NCBI RefSeq assembly: GCF_001661675.2
Contig: NZ_CP019602.1
Location: 1,637,501-1,701,500 of the forward strand
Source: Croceicoccus marinus
GTDB taxonomy: Bacteria > Pseudomonadota > Alphaproteobacteria > Sphingomonadales > Sphingomonadaceae
Direction of reading: 5' to 3'
DNA: 64,000 nucleotides
In this document: positions 48,242-56,888 of the stretch, piece after piece
Layout: each line of letters opens with the position of its first letter
How positions within the stretch are numbered: the first letter of the stretch is position 1
Made by a program: the position numbers and the translations under genes
The notes under the pieces: model-generated
The model's database searches: none
Told to the model about the DNA's origin: nothing
What the model saw: the letters and a program-made list of their open reading frames with translations, nothing else

Positions 48242-49441
48242 ATGAAAATTCACGAACTGATCACCACGACCGAAGCGCTGGCCGACATCTGCGAGCGGAT
48301 GGCCACGGCGGATTTCGTCGCTGTCGACACCGAATTCATGCGGGAATCGACCTATTGGCCGCTGCTCTGCCTCGTCCAGATCTCCGACGGGAAGGAAGCC
48401 GCCGCGATCGATCCACTGGCCGAGGGCATCGACCTCAAGCCCCTGCTCGACCTGCTGACCGAGAACGAGGAGGTCCTGAAGGTCTTCCACGCGGGCGGCC
48501 AGGACGTCGAGATCATCTATAACCTCACGAACAAGACCCCGCATCCGATCTTCGACACGCAGATCGCGATGATGGCGATCAGCCAGTCCGAACAGATCGG
48601 CTATTCCAACCTGGTCGACAGCTGGCTGGGCATCCAGGTCGACAAGGGCGCGCGCTTCACCGACTGGAGCCGCCGCCCGCTGACCGAACGCCAGATCGAA
48701 TATGCCATCGGCGACGTCACCTATCTGTCGCGCATCTTCCCCAAGATGCTGAAGAAGCTGATCAAGACCGGCCGCGGCGAATGGCTGAACCGCGAGATGG
48801 AGCGGCTTGCCGACCCCGAGAACTATGCCACCGATCCCGAGACATTGTGGCACCGCATCCGTTCGACCGGCCGCAATCCGCAGGTGCTGGGCCGGCTGAA
48901 GGCGCTGGCCGCCTGGCGTGAGACCGAGGCGCAGGACAAGAACATCCCGCGCGGCCGCATCATCCGCGACGAGACGCTGGCCGACCTCGCCAGCCATCCG
49001 CCCAAGAAGCAGGGCGACCTGGCCAAGGTGCGCGGCCTGTCGGGCGGCTGGAAGGACAACGACATCGGCAAGCGCCTGATGAAGGTACTGGAGGAGGCGG
49101 AGCCCCTGCCCAAGGCCGAAATGCCCGAACGCAAGACGGGCGTGGCTCTCGGCAAGGAAGGGGCGCTGGTCGCCGACCTGCTCAAGCTGCTGCTCAAGAT
49201 CCGCAGCCGCGAGATCGACGTCGCCTCGCGCCTGATCGCGCGCGCCGACGACCTGGAAGCTTTGGCCGCCGGGGTCCGCAAGAACCTGCCGATGCTGGAA
49301 GGATGGCGCTACCAGGAATTCGGCCGCGACGCGCTGGATTTGGTCGAGGGCAAGCTGGCCTTCGCGGTCGAGAACGGGCAATTGAAGATGACCCACATCG
49401 ACGATGTCCCCGAAACCGCCGAGCCGGAAGCGACGGAATAG
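48242..49441 (+). CDS. rnd: Ribonuclease D
   Basis: A 399-residue 3'-to-5' exonuclease that trims tRNA precursors. The DEDDy nuclease shows DTEFMRE (Asp and Glu), VFHAGGQDVEI, then YAIGDVTYL with the catalytic Tyr and Asp. Residues 210-300 form the first HRDC domain and a second helical domain follows. ATG 48242 is the closest start to the conserved MKIHELITT; an in-frame ATG at 48218 is possible. It is followed by oxyR after six bases. Confidence 0.93.
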   Translation: MKIHELITTTEALADICERMATADFVAVDTEFMRESTYWPLLCLVQISDGKEAAAIDPLAEGIDLKPLLDLLTENEEVLKVFHAGGQDVEIIYNLTNKTPHPIFDTQIAMMAISQSEQIGYSNLVDSWLGIQVDKGARFTDWSRRPLTERQIEYAIGDVTYLSRIFPKMLKKLIKTGRGEWLNREMERLADPENYATDPETLWHRIRSTGRNPQVLGRLKALAAWRETEAQDKNIPRGRIIRDETLADLASHPPKKQGDLAKVRGLSGGWKDNDIGKRLMKVLEEAEPLPKAEMPERKTGVALGKEGALVADLLKLLLKIRSREIDVASRLIARADDLEALAAGVRKNLPMLEGWRYQEFGRDALDLVEGKLAFAVENGQLKMTHIDDVPETAEPEATE

Positions 49442-49447
49442 GACGCC

Positions 49448-50347
49448 TTGAAGAACACCTATCTGCCGACGCTGAAGCAGCTGCAATATCTGCTGGCGCT
49501 GCATGAAAAGCGCCATTTCGGGCGCGCGGCTGAAAGCTGCTACGTCTCGCAGTCGACCCTGTCCGCCGGCATCCGCGAGCTGGAATCGCTGCTGGGCGTG
49601 ACGCTGGTCGAACGCACCCGCCGCGTGGTGCGCTTCACGCCGCTGGGCGAGCGTGTGGTGGCCAAGGCGCATGTCCTGCTGCGCGAGGCGGAGGAACTGG
49701 CCGAGCTGGTGCAATCCGCGGGCAAGCCATTGTCGGGCGAATTGCGCATGAGCGTGATCCCCACCATCGCCCCCTTCCTGCTGCCGCGCATCCTGCCGCG
49801 CCTGCGTAAGGAACGCCCCAGCCTCAAGCTCTTCCTGCGCGAGGAGCCGAGCGCCGATGCCATCGAATCGCTGCAGCACGGGCGCGCCGATTGCGTGCTG
49901 CTCGCCCTGCCCTTCGCCACGGGCGAGGTAGAGAGCGAGGTGCTGTTCGACGACCGCCTGTTCGTCGCTTTCCCCAAGGACGACCCCCGCGACCCACCCG
50001 AGCAGATCCCCCCGTCGATGATCGACGAGGCGCGCCTGCTGCTGCTGGAGGACGGGCATTGTCTGAAAGAACACGCGCTGGCGGCCTGCAACCGCCCCGA
50101 ACTGCGTGCGTCCGCGACCATGATCGGCACTTCGCTGCACACGCTGGTGCAGATGGTGGACAATGGCCTCGGCCTAACCATGCTGCCAGAAATGGCGCTT
50201 GAGGCGGGGATACTGGACGGCACCAATGTCGTCGCCCGCCCGCTGAAATCGAAGAACGCCACGCGCCAGATCGCGCTGGTGTGGCGGCGCGGCTCTCCGC
50301 GCGCGGACGAATTCCGGCTGCTGGCCGCCGAATTGCGCCAGGGCTAG
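49448..50347 (+). CDS. oxyR: LysR-type hydrogen peroxide regulator OxyR
   Basis: A 299-residue LysR regulator. Helix-turn-helix LKQLQYLLALHE..HFGRAAESCYVSQSTLSAG is N-terminal. In the effector domain Cys205 and Cys214 (LEDGHCLKEHALAAC) have the same nine-residue spacing as the redox pair of E. coli OxyR. Oxidation by peroxide should form a disulfide and activate antioxidant genes. The start is an unusual TTG at 49448, six bases after rnd; no better start is in frame. No catalase or peroxiredoxin gene is adjacent. Confidence 0.93.
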   Translation: MKNTYLPTLKQLQYLLALHEKRHFGRAAESCYVSQSTLSAGIRELESLLGVTLVERTRRVVRFTPLGERVVAKAHVLLREAEELAELVQSAGKPLSGELRMSVIPTIAPFLLPRILPRLRKERPSLKLFLREEPSADAIESLQHGRADCVLLALPFATGEVESEVLFDDRLFVAFPKDDPRDPPEQIPPSMIDEARLLLLEDGHCLKEHALAACNRPELRASATMIGTSLHTLVQMVDNGLGLTMLPEMALEAGILDGTNVVARPLKSKNATRQIALVWRRGSPRADEFRLLAAELRQG

Positions 50348-50362
50348 CGGACGCGCCCATCG

Positions 50363-51349
50363 ATGAAGTCCCCGCTCGCCATCGGCCCGCGCGACGTGGA
50401 AGACGCAGCCGACATCATTCGCGGGGTCGCGGTGCGGACGCCGCTGCTGCGTTCCCCCTTCCTCGACGAAAGGACCGGCCGGCAGGTCTTGCTGAAGTTC
50501 GAGGGCGCGCAGATCGGCGGCGCCTTCAAGTTTCGCGGCGCCTACAACCGGCTGGCGCGCATCCGCGAAGAGGACCGCGCGAAGGGTGTGGTCGCATGGT
50601 CGTCGGGCAATCACGCGCAAGGCGTGGCGGCAGCGGCGCGCATCTTGGGCATTCCCGCCACCATCGTCATGCCCGCCGACGCCCCCGCGATGAAGCTGGC
50701 GAACACGCGCTCGCTGGGGGCGGAAATCGTGCTGTACGACCGCGACACCCAATCGCGCGAGGGGATCGCCACCTCGCTGGCGCAGAACCGGGGGGCGGTG
50801 CTAGTGCCGTCCTATGACGACCCCTTCATCATCGCGGGTCAGGGCACCGCAGGGATCGAGATCGTCGAGCAGGCCGAGGAAATGGGCGTGGAAATCGGCC
50901 AGGTCCTCGTCTGCTGCGGCGGCGGCGGGCTGGCTGCGGGTATCGCGACCGCCGTCAAGGACCGGCTGCCACAGACCGCGATCCACCCGGTCGAACCGGC
51001 GGCGTTCGACGATACAGCCCGCTCGCTGCGGACCGGGCGGCGGGTGACGGTGCGACCTGGCGCAAGATCGATCTGCGACGCGCTGCTGGCGCCGACGCCT
51101 GGCGCGCTGACATTTCCGATCAACAAGGCGCTGCTGTCGGAAGGCCTGGCGGTCACCGACGGGGAAGTGCGCGCCGCGATGCGCTATGCGTTCGAAGTGC
51201 TGAAGCTGGTGGTGGAGCCGGGCGGCGCGGTCGCTCTGGCGGCGCTGCTGGCGGGCAAGGCACCGCCCAGCGACAAGGCGACGGTGGCGGTCATCTCGGG
51301 CTCCAACGTCGATGCCGCCCTGTTCGCGGACATCATTGGCACCGCTTAA
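50363..51349 (+). CDS. Threonine/serine dehydratase-type PLP enzyme
   Basis: A 328-residue fold-type II PLP enzyme. Lys56 in GGAFKFRGAYN binds the cofactor, WSSGNHAQGVA and CCGGGGLAAG bind the substrate and phosphate, and SGSNVD closes the pattern. It is a short form without the ACT regulatory domain, so biosynthetic IlvA is excluded; catabolic threonine dehydratase, serine dehydratase or serine racemase are candidates. The stop overlaps the stop of the converging rimM by four bases. Confidence 0.85.
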   Translation: MKSPLAIGPRDVEDAADIIRGVAVRTPLLRSPFLDERTGRQVLLKFEGAQIGGAFKFRGAYNRLARIREEDRAKGVVAWSSGNHAQGVAAAARILGIPATIVMPADAPAMKLANTRSLGAEIVLYDRDTQSREGIATSLAQNRGAVLVPSYDDPFIIAGQGTAGIEIVEQAEEMGVEIGQVLVCCGGGGLAAGIATAVKDRLPQTAIHPVEPAAFDDTARSLRTGRRVTVRPGARSICDALLAPTPGALTFPINKALLSEGLAVTDGEVRAAMRYAFEVLKLVVEPGGAVALAALLAGKAPPSDKATVAVISGSNVDAALFADIIGTA

Positions 51350-51870
51350 TCCGCCGCGAAATCCGCCGCGATCACGATCCGCCGCGCATCCCATTCGGGC
51401 ACCGCTTCGGGCCGCATCGGCACCATGAAGCGCTTGGGCTTCTCGCCCTCTGCTGCAGGGCGCTCGATCTCGATCACGTCGCCCGCGCCGTAATTGTCGA
51501 TCGCGATCACCGTGCCCAGGGCCTCGCCCGCGTCCGATACGGCGGACAGGCCCAGCAGATCGGCGTGATAATACTCGCCCTCTTCCAGCGGAGGCAATTC
51601 CTCGCGCGAGACGGTCAGCACCATGCCGCGCAAGGCCTCGGCCGCGTTGCGGTTCTCGACGCCGACCAGCTTCGCGATGGCGCCGCCCTTGCCGTCGTCG
51701 CGCAAGGTCTTCGGCGTGATCTCGCGGCTTTCGCCCGATGCCTCGCGCAAGAGGGTGAAGGCGCGGAATCGCTTCAGCGACGCCACGCCCTCACCGAACA
51801 GCTTCAGCCGGATCTCGCCATTCACGCCGTGCGCGCCGGAAACGGCGGCCAGTACGATGCGGTTCTTCAT
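51346..51870 (-). CDS. rimM: 16S rRNA processing protein RimM
   Basis: A 174-residue ribosome assembly factor for the 30S head. The N-terminal barrel begins with VLAAVSGAHGVNGEIRLKLF, and the PRC barrel has LPPLEEGEYYHADLLG and VPMRPEAVPEWD. ATG 51870 is used as it lies directly before the family start. It follows rpsP by 26 bases. In many bacteria trmD and rplS come next, but here the neighbour is a converging dehydratase. Confidence 0.93.
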   Translation of the reverse strand: MKNRIVLAAVSGAHGVNGEIRLKLFGEGVASLKRFRAFTLLREASGESREITPKTLRDDGKGGAIAKLVGVENRNAAEALRGMVLTVSREELPPLEEGEYYHADLLGLSAVSDAGEALGTVIAIDNYGAGDVIEIERPAAEGEKPKRFMVPMRPEAVPEWDARRIVIAADFAAD

Positions 51871-51896
51871 GGCGAAAAGTCCGACTGCGACCGGGA

Positions 51897-52382
51897 TCAA
51901 TCCTCGGCCTTTGCCTCTTCCGCGGTCTCGGCGGTCTCGGCAGCCGCACCGTCGGCCGCTGCTTCTTCAGCAGGCGCTTCTTCAGCGGGAGCCTCTGCGG
52001 GCTTGTTGGCTTCTTCCTCGGCAGCCTTGCGGGCTTCCTCGGCTTCAGCGGCCTTCGAAGCCTTTTCCTCGGCGCGTTCCTTGGCCTTTTCGCCCGGCTC
52101 GGCCTTCTTGGGGTTGTTGCGGGCCGCACGCTCGAGGATGCCGGCGGCGTCAAGGAAGCGCGCGACGCGATCGGTCGGCTGCGCGCCGACGCCCAGCCAG
52201 TAACGGATGCGGTCCTCGGTCAGCTTGACGCGGTCTTCCGAATCCTTGGGCAGGACCGGGTTGTAGATGCCGACCTGCTCAAGATACTTGCCGTCGCGCG
52301 GGCTGCGCGTGTCGGAAACGACGACGCGGTAATAAGGACGCTTCTTCGCGCCACCGCGCGCCAGACGAATTGCAATTGCCAT
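51897..52382 (-). CDS. rpsP: 30S ribosomal protein S16 with long acidic tail
   Basis: A 161-residue protein. The first 85 residues are S16: [19 protein letters not shown] through [10 protein letters not shown], with [11 protein letters not shown] as signature. The last 75 residues are Ala/Glu-rich low complexity, far longer than the 80-90 residue core of most bacteria. Some alphaproteobacteria carry such a tail, which would be exposed on the ribosome. It belongs to the set ffh-rpsP-rimM. Confidence 0.96.
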   Translation of the reverse strand: MAIAIRLARGGAKKRPYYRVVVSDTRSPRDGKYLEQVGIYNPVLPKDSEDRVKLTEDRIRYWLGVGAQPTDRVARFLDAAGILERAARNNPKKAEPGEKAKERAEEKASKAAEAEEARKAAEEEANKPAEAPAEEAPAEEAAADGAAAETAETAEEAKAED

Positions 52383-52431
52383 ATCAAACTACCTTTCGAA
52401 CGATATTCAAATAACTGAAATTACGGTTAAA

Positions 52432-53934
52432 TCATTTCTTCTTCAGCAGGTCCTGCAGCTCGGGCGGAATGTCTCCGCCGCCCGGAAGGCCCGGCATGCC
52501 GCCGCCCCCGCCAAATCCACCTGGGTCGCCGCCAAGCCCCGGCATCGCCGCGCCCAGACCGCCCTTGCCGAACAGCTGGCCAAGGCCCTTCAGCCCGCCC
52601 ATCTTCTTGATCTGCTTCATGGCCTTGGCCATTTCCTGATGCATTTTCAGAAGCTTGTTCACGTCCTGCACCTGCGTGCCGGACCCTGCCGCGATGCGCT
52701 TCTTGCGCCGCGCGTTCAAAAGCTGTGGCTTCTCGCGCTCTTTCGGCGTCATCGACGAGATGATCGCGTCCATGTGGAGCAGGACCTTGTCGTCCATGCC
52801 CGACTGCGCCATCGCCGCCTTGGCCTTCTTCATGCCCGGCAGCATGCCCGCGATCGCGCCGATGCCGCCCATCCTGGTCATCTGCTGCAGCTGCATGCGA
52901 AGGTCGTTCATGTCGAACTCGCCCTTCGCCATGCGCTTGGCGAGCCGTTCGGCGTCCTCTTCCTTGACGGCGGTCGCGGCCTTTTCGACCATCGACACGA
53001 TGTCGCCCATGCCCAGGATGCGATTGGCGACGCGCGAGGGATGGAACGCCTCGATCGCGTCGAGCTTTTCGCCCGTGCCCGCGAACTTGATCGGCTTGCC
53101 CGTCACCGCGCGCATCGACAGCGCTGCGCCGCCGCGTGCATCGCCGTCCATGCGGGTCAGTACCACGCCGGTCAGCGGCACCTCGCCGGTAAAGCTTTGC
53201 GCGACATTGACCGCGTCCTGGCCGGTCAGCGAATCGACGACCAGCAGCACTTCGCGCGGGGTGGAGACGCTGGCGACCGCCTTCATCTCGGCCATCAGCG
53301 CTTCGTCGACATGCAGGCGGCCCGCGGTGTCGAGCATCAGCACGTCGAAGCTTTGCAGCTTGGCCGACGAAATCGCGCGATTGGCGATATCGACCGGCTG
53401 CTGTCCCGCCACGATCGGCAGCGTCGCCACGCCCGCCTGCTCGCCCAGGATCGCCAGCTGTTCCTGCGCCGCCGGACGATTGACGTCGAGCGAGGCCATC
53501 ATGACCTTCTTGCCCTCGGTCTCCTTCAGCCGCTTGGCGATCTTGGCGGTGCTGGTCGTTTTACCGGAGCCCTGCAGGCCGACCATCATGATCACGACCG
53601 GCGGCTTGGCATCCAGGTCCAGCCCAACCGCATTCTGGGCGGCCTGCGAACTGCCGCCCTCTTCCGGGTCGCCGCCCAGCATCTCGACCAGCGCGTCATT
53701 GACGATCTTGACGACCTGCTGACCCGGCGTGACCGAGCGGAGCACTTCGGCGCCGATCGCGCGTTCGGTGACGGTGTCGATGAAACGGCGCACCACCGGA
53801 AGCGCGACATCGGCCTCCAGCAGCGCGATCCGCACTTCGCGCATGGCGGTGCGGACATCGTCTTCCTTCAGCGCGCCGCGGCCCCGCAGCGAATCGAAGA
53901 CATTGCCGAGCCGGTCGGACAGTGCGTCAAACAT
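52432..53934 (-). CDS. ffh: Signal recognition particle protein Ffh
   Basis: A 500-residue GTPase that binds signal sequences and SRP RNA. The NG domain has MVGLQGSGKTTSTAK (G1) and LMLDTAGRLHVD (G3), and the methionine-rich M domain is at about 330-440 (MRLQQMTRMGGIGAI, with Q for M). The C terminus is Gly-rich and ends DLLKKK. SRP RNA is not seen here. FtsY, its receptor, is at 58096. It is upstream of rpsP by 49 bases. Confidence 0.96.
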   Translation of the reverse strand: MFDALSDRLGNVFDSLRGRGALKEDDVRTAMREVRIALLEADVALPVVRRFIDTVTERAIGAEVLRSVTPGQQVVKIVNDALVEMLGGDPEEGGSSQAAQNAVGLDLDAKPPVVIMMVGLQGSGKTTSTAKIAKRLKETEGKKVMMASLDVNRPAAQEQLAILGEQAGVATLPIVAGQQPVDIANRAISSAKLQSFDVLMLDTAGRLHVDEALMAEMKAVASVSTPREVLLVVDSLTGQDAVNVAQSFTGEVPLTGVVLTRMDGDARGGAALSMRAVTGKPIKFAGTGEKLDAIEAFHPSRVANRILGMGDIVSMVEKAATAVKEEDAERLAKRMAKGEFDMNDLRMQLQQMTRMGGIGAIAGMLPGMKKAKAAMAQSGMDDKVLLHMDAIISSMTPKEREKPQLLNARRKKRIAAGSGTQVQDVNKLLKMHQEMAKAMKQIKKMGGLKGLGQLFGKGGLGAAMPGLGGDPGGFGGGGGMPGLPGGGDIPPELQDLLKKK

Positions 53935-54313
53935 GGTCGCCTCCGGCTGTCATGCCGCTTCTCCAGTTACGCCCGCCGCGAGAATCGCCGCGAGGCCGTT
54001 CAGAACCGGCGCAAAACGCCGAAAACGCCGGTGGGCGAAACCTCGCCGACCAGCGTGTATGTCAATGCGCGCGGTGCCGTGCGTACCGCCCTTGTGCATG
54101 ATCCCGGCGCCGGCGCACATTGGCACGCCCTCTCCGGTTCGTTGCGCCCATACAGCCAGTCGGCCCCGCTGGCAAGCATTGCGATGTCCGCCGGTCCGCC
54201 CCCGCCGCCGCCCGCCGGGCCCCGCCGCCCCTTAACCTCTTTTTTAGGACCTTGCCCCTACCAAACCGTCAGGGCGCCGGAACCGCGCCAGGGCCGTGGA
54301 GCAGACATCAGCA
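53935..54313 (+). other. Divergent gap between ffh and the GGDEF-EAL gene
   Basis: A 379-base gap with no supported gene. A repeat CCGGCG at 54006-54011 and CGCCGG at 54026-54031 gives a hairpin of six bases around 14 bases; the loop includes another GCCG, so two folds compete. GTGGAG before 54314 may serve as ribosome-binding site for the next gene. Confidence 0.45.
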
Positions 54314-55993
54314 ATGGGCGACAGCCCCGACATACCCCAGCCAAGGCGTTTCACCGGCCTGACCGACCGATTCGGCCGGGCAGAAGGCGATCTCGTCCTG
54401 CTGGGCATCATCTTTGCCGCGATCATCATGCTGGTCGGCCATGCCGGGTCGGTCGTGCCGCAGGTCATCGAATTCGCGCTGGGCAAGGGCGAAGCGCCTC
54501 CGCCGTGGGCGGCCAGCGCGGTGCTGCTCAATGTCGCGCTCGTGATCTTCGGCTGGCGCCGCTACAACGAGCTGCTCGGCGAGATAGAGAAAAGCCGCCT
54601 GGCCGAGGAAGAGGCACGCGAACTGGCGCTGACCGATCCGCTGACGGGCTCGCTCAACCGCCGATCCGTCCTGCCCCTGACCAGCGAGATGGTGGCAGAG
54701 GCCGAGAAGGCCGACAAGGCGGTCGCCTTCATCATGATCGACCTCGACAATTTCAAGCAGATCAACGATCTCAACGGCCACCGCGCGGGCGACTGCATGC
54801 TGGTCGAGATTGCGCAGCGCATCCGCGCGCAATTGCCCGCGGGTGCGCGGCTGGCGCGGCTTGGCGGCGACGAATTCGCCTGCGTCGTGCCCTATCACCG
54901 ATCCGCCCCCGACCTGATCGACCAGCTGGCCACCAGCATCATCGACATCGCGCAGCGCCCCATCGCCATCAATGGCGGAGAGCTGGCTGTGGGCCTGTCC
55001 ATCGGCCTGTCGACCAGCGTCGAACTGGACCAGCCGGGCGGCAATGCGGCGGGCGAACTGCTGCACATGGCCGACATCGCGATGTATCACGCCAAGAAGA
55101 TGGGCCGGAACCGCTATGACTGGTTCACGCCCGAGATGGAGCGCGAGCTGAAGCTGCGCAGCGAGCTGGAAAGCGGCATCAGGCGCGGCATCGCGCGCGG
55201 CGAATTCGTGCCCTTCTACGAACAGCAGGTTGACGTGGAGACCGGCGAGCTGACCGGCTTCGAGATGCTGGCACGCTGGCAATCGCCCACGCTGGGCCTT
55301 GTCACGCCCGACTTCTTCATCTCGGTAGCCGAGGAGATCGGCTGCATCGCCGAACTGTCCGAAGCGGTCATCAGCCAGGCGCTGCGGGACGCCGCCGAAT
55401 GGGATCCCTCGCTCACCCTCTCGGTCAATATCTCGCCCGTCCAGCTTCGCGATCCATGGTTCGCGCAAAAGCTGCTGAAGATGCTGGCCGAGGCCAAGTT
55501 CCCGCCCGACCGGCTCGAGATCGAGGTTACCGAAAGCTGCCTGCACGAGAATATCGGACTGGTGCGCTCGCTGGTGACCAGCCTGAAGAACCAGGGCGTG
55601 TCGGTCAGCCTTGACGATTTCGGCACCGGCTATGCGTCCATCGCGCAGCTGCGCGCCCTGCCCTTCGACCGGATCAAGATCGACCGCAGCTTCATCGCCG
55701 AGCTGGGCCGCGGCGGCGACAATGCCGCGCTGGTCAGCGCGATCACATCGATCGGCGCGGGCATGCGCCTGCCCGTCACCGCCGAGGGGATCGAGAGCGA
55801 GCTGGTGCGCGACAAGCTGCGCGGGCTGGGCCAGTTCAAGGGCCAGGGCTATTTCTATGGCCGCCCCGAGCCTGCCGACAAGGTCCGCGCCCGGTTGAAG
55901 AGCGAAGCGCGCCTTGCCGACGATGTCCGCATGGAACCCCGGCTGGGCACCGTCAGACTGGGCGACAGCGATCGCCGCATCGCGGGTGCCTGA
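54314..55993 (+). CDS. Membrane GGDEF-EAL protein (c-di-GMP turnover)
   Basis: A 559-residue protein with two membrane segments at about 27-44 and 66-82. The GGDEF domain begins near 105 (LTDPLTGSLNRR) and has the intact GGDEF at 184-188, so it may be a diguanylate cyclase. The EAL domain covers about 290-545; the signature is EML (TGFEMLARW), with DDFGTGYAS and DRIKIDRSFI conserved. The variant is compatible with activity. It is a single gene. GTG 54296 is an alternative start. Confidence 0.9.
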   Translation: MGDSPDIPQPRRFTGLTDRFGRAEGDLVLLGIIFAAIIMLVGHAGSVVPQVIEFALGKGEAPPPWAASAVLLNVALVIFGWRRYNELLGEIEKSRLAEEEARELALTDPLTGSLNRRSVLPLTSEMVAEAEKADKAVAFIMIDLDNFKQINDLNGHRAGDCMLVEIAQRIRAQLPAGARLARLGGDEFACVVPYHRSAPDLIDQLATSIIDIAQRPIAINGGELAVGLSIGLSTSVELDQPGGNAAGELLHMADIAMYHAKKMGRNRYDWFTPEMERELKLRSELESGIRRGIARGEFVPFYEQQVDVETGELTGFEMLARWQSPTLGLVTPDFFISVAEEIGCIAELSEAVISQALRDAAEWDPSLTLSVNISPVQLRDPWFAQKLLKMLAEAKFPPDRLEIEVTESCLHENIGLVRSLVTSLKNQGVSVSLDDFGTGYASIAQLRALPFDRIKIDRSFIAELGRGGDNAALVSAITSIGAGMRLPVTAEGIESELVRDKLRGLGQFKGQGYFYGRPEPADKVRARLKSEARLADDVRMEPRLGTVRLGDSDRRIAGA

Positions 55994-56063
55994 AGTTTAA
56001 GCGGTTCCGCGCGCCGCACGGGACTGGACGTAGCGCCGCCCGCTGCATAGATGCGGGACCATC

Positions 56064-56888
56064 ATGCGCATACCCTTCACCAAGATGCACGGGCTCGGCA
56101 ATGATTTCGTCGTGCTCGACGCCCGCGCGCAGGCGCTGCCGCCGATCAATGGCGATATTGCCGCCGCGCTGGCGGACCGCCACACGGGCATCGGCTGCGA
56201 CCAGCTGGTGCTGATCGAACCGTCGGGCAATGCCGATCTGAAGATGCGCATCTTCAACCACGACGGCGGCGAGGTCGAGGCATGCGGCAATGCCGCGCGC
56301 GCGGTTGGCCTGCTGGTGGGCGGCGAGCTGACGATCGAGACATTGGGCGGCACGATCATGGCCCGCCCAGACGCGGCGGGCATCGCGGTCGACATGGGCG
56401 AGCCGCGCTTCGACTGGGATGCCATCCCGCTGGCCTATGCGATGGATACGCGGGCCATGCCGGTCGGCTGGGACATGCTGGAAAGCCCGGTAGCCGTGAA
56501 TGTCGGCAATCCGCACGCGATCTTCTTCGTAGAGGATCTGTCCGCCGTTCCGCTGGGACAGATCGGCCCGGTGATCGAGAAGGACCCGATCTTTCCGCAG
56601 GGCATCAACGTCAATGTCGCGCAGATCCTGTCGCGCGATGCGATCCGCCTGCGCGTGTGGGAACGCGGCGCGGGGCTGACCCGTGCCTGCGGCACCGGCG
56701 CCTGCTCCACCGCGGTCGGCGCGATGCGGCGCGGGCTGGTGGACCGCAAGGTGACCGTCTCGCTTCCCGGCGGCGACCTCGTCATCGCGTGGGATGAAGA
56801 CACGCCGGAACGCAAGGGCCGCATCACCATGACCGGCCCCGCGACCATCGCCTATACCGGCAGTTTCGACTGGGGAGCCTACGCTTGA
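56064..56888 (+). CDS. dapF: Diaminopimelate epimerase
   Basis: A 274-residue enzyme that converts LL- to meso-diaminopimelate for lysine and peptidoglycan. FTKMHGLGNDFVV begins the family pattern; the two catalytic cysteines are in VEACGNAARA and RACGTGACST. The length is normal. Its TGA overlaps the TTG start of mtaB (TTGA at 56885-56888). It heads dapF-mtaB-ftsY-yciB, in which all junctions overlap. Confidence 0.97.
   Translation: MRIPFTKMHGLGNDFVVLDARAQALPPINGDIAAALADRHTGIGCDQLVLIEPSGNADLKMRIFNHDGGEVEACGNAARAVGLLVGGELTIETLGGTIMARPDAAGIAVDMGEPRFDWDAIPLAYAMDTRAMPVGWDMLESPVAVNVGNPHAIFFVEDLSAVPLGQIGPVIEKDPIFPQGINVNVAQILSRDAIRLRVWERGAGLTRACGTGACSTAVGAMRRGLVDRKVTVSLPGGDLVIAWDEDTPERKGRITMTGPATIAYTGSFDWGAYA

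Noticed and set aside
46943..50140. Minus-strand open frame of over 1000 codons opposite the unknown gene, rnd and oxyR
   Set aside because: The composition is His/Gln/Arg-rich without family motifs, typical of antisense frames in GC-rich genes. The plus strand carries the recognisable genes.
52639..55119. Plus-strand open frame of about 825 codons across ffh and the GGDEF gene
   Set aside because: It runs antisense to ffh and out of frame with the GGDEF-EAL gene; no motif.
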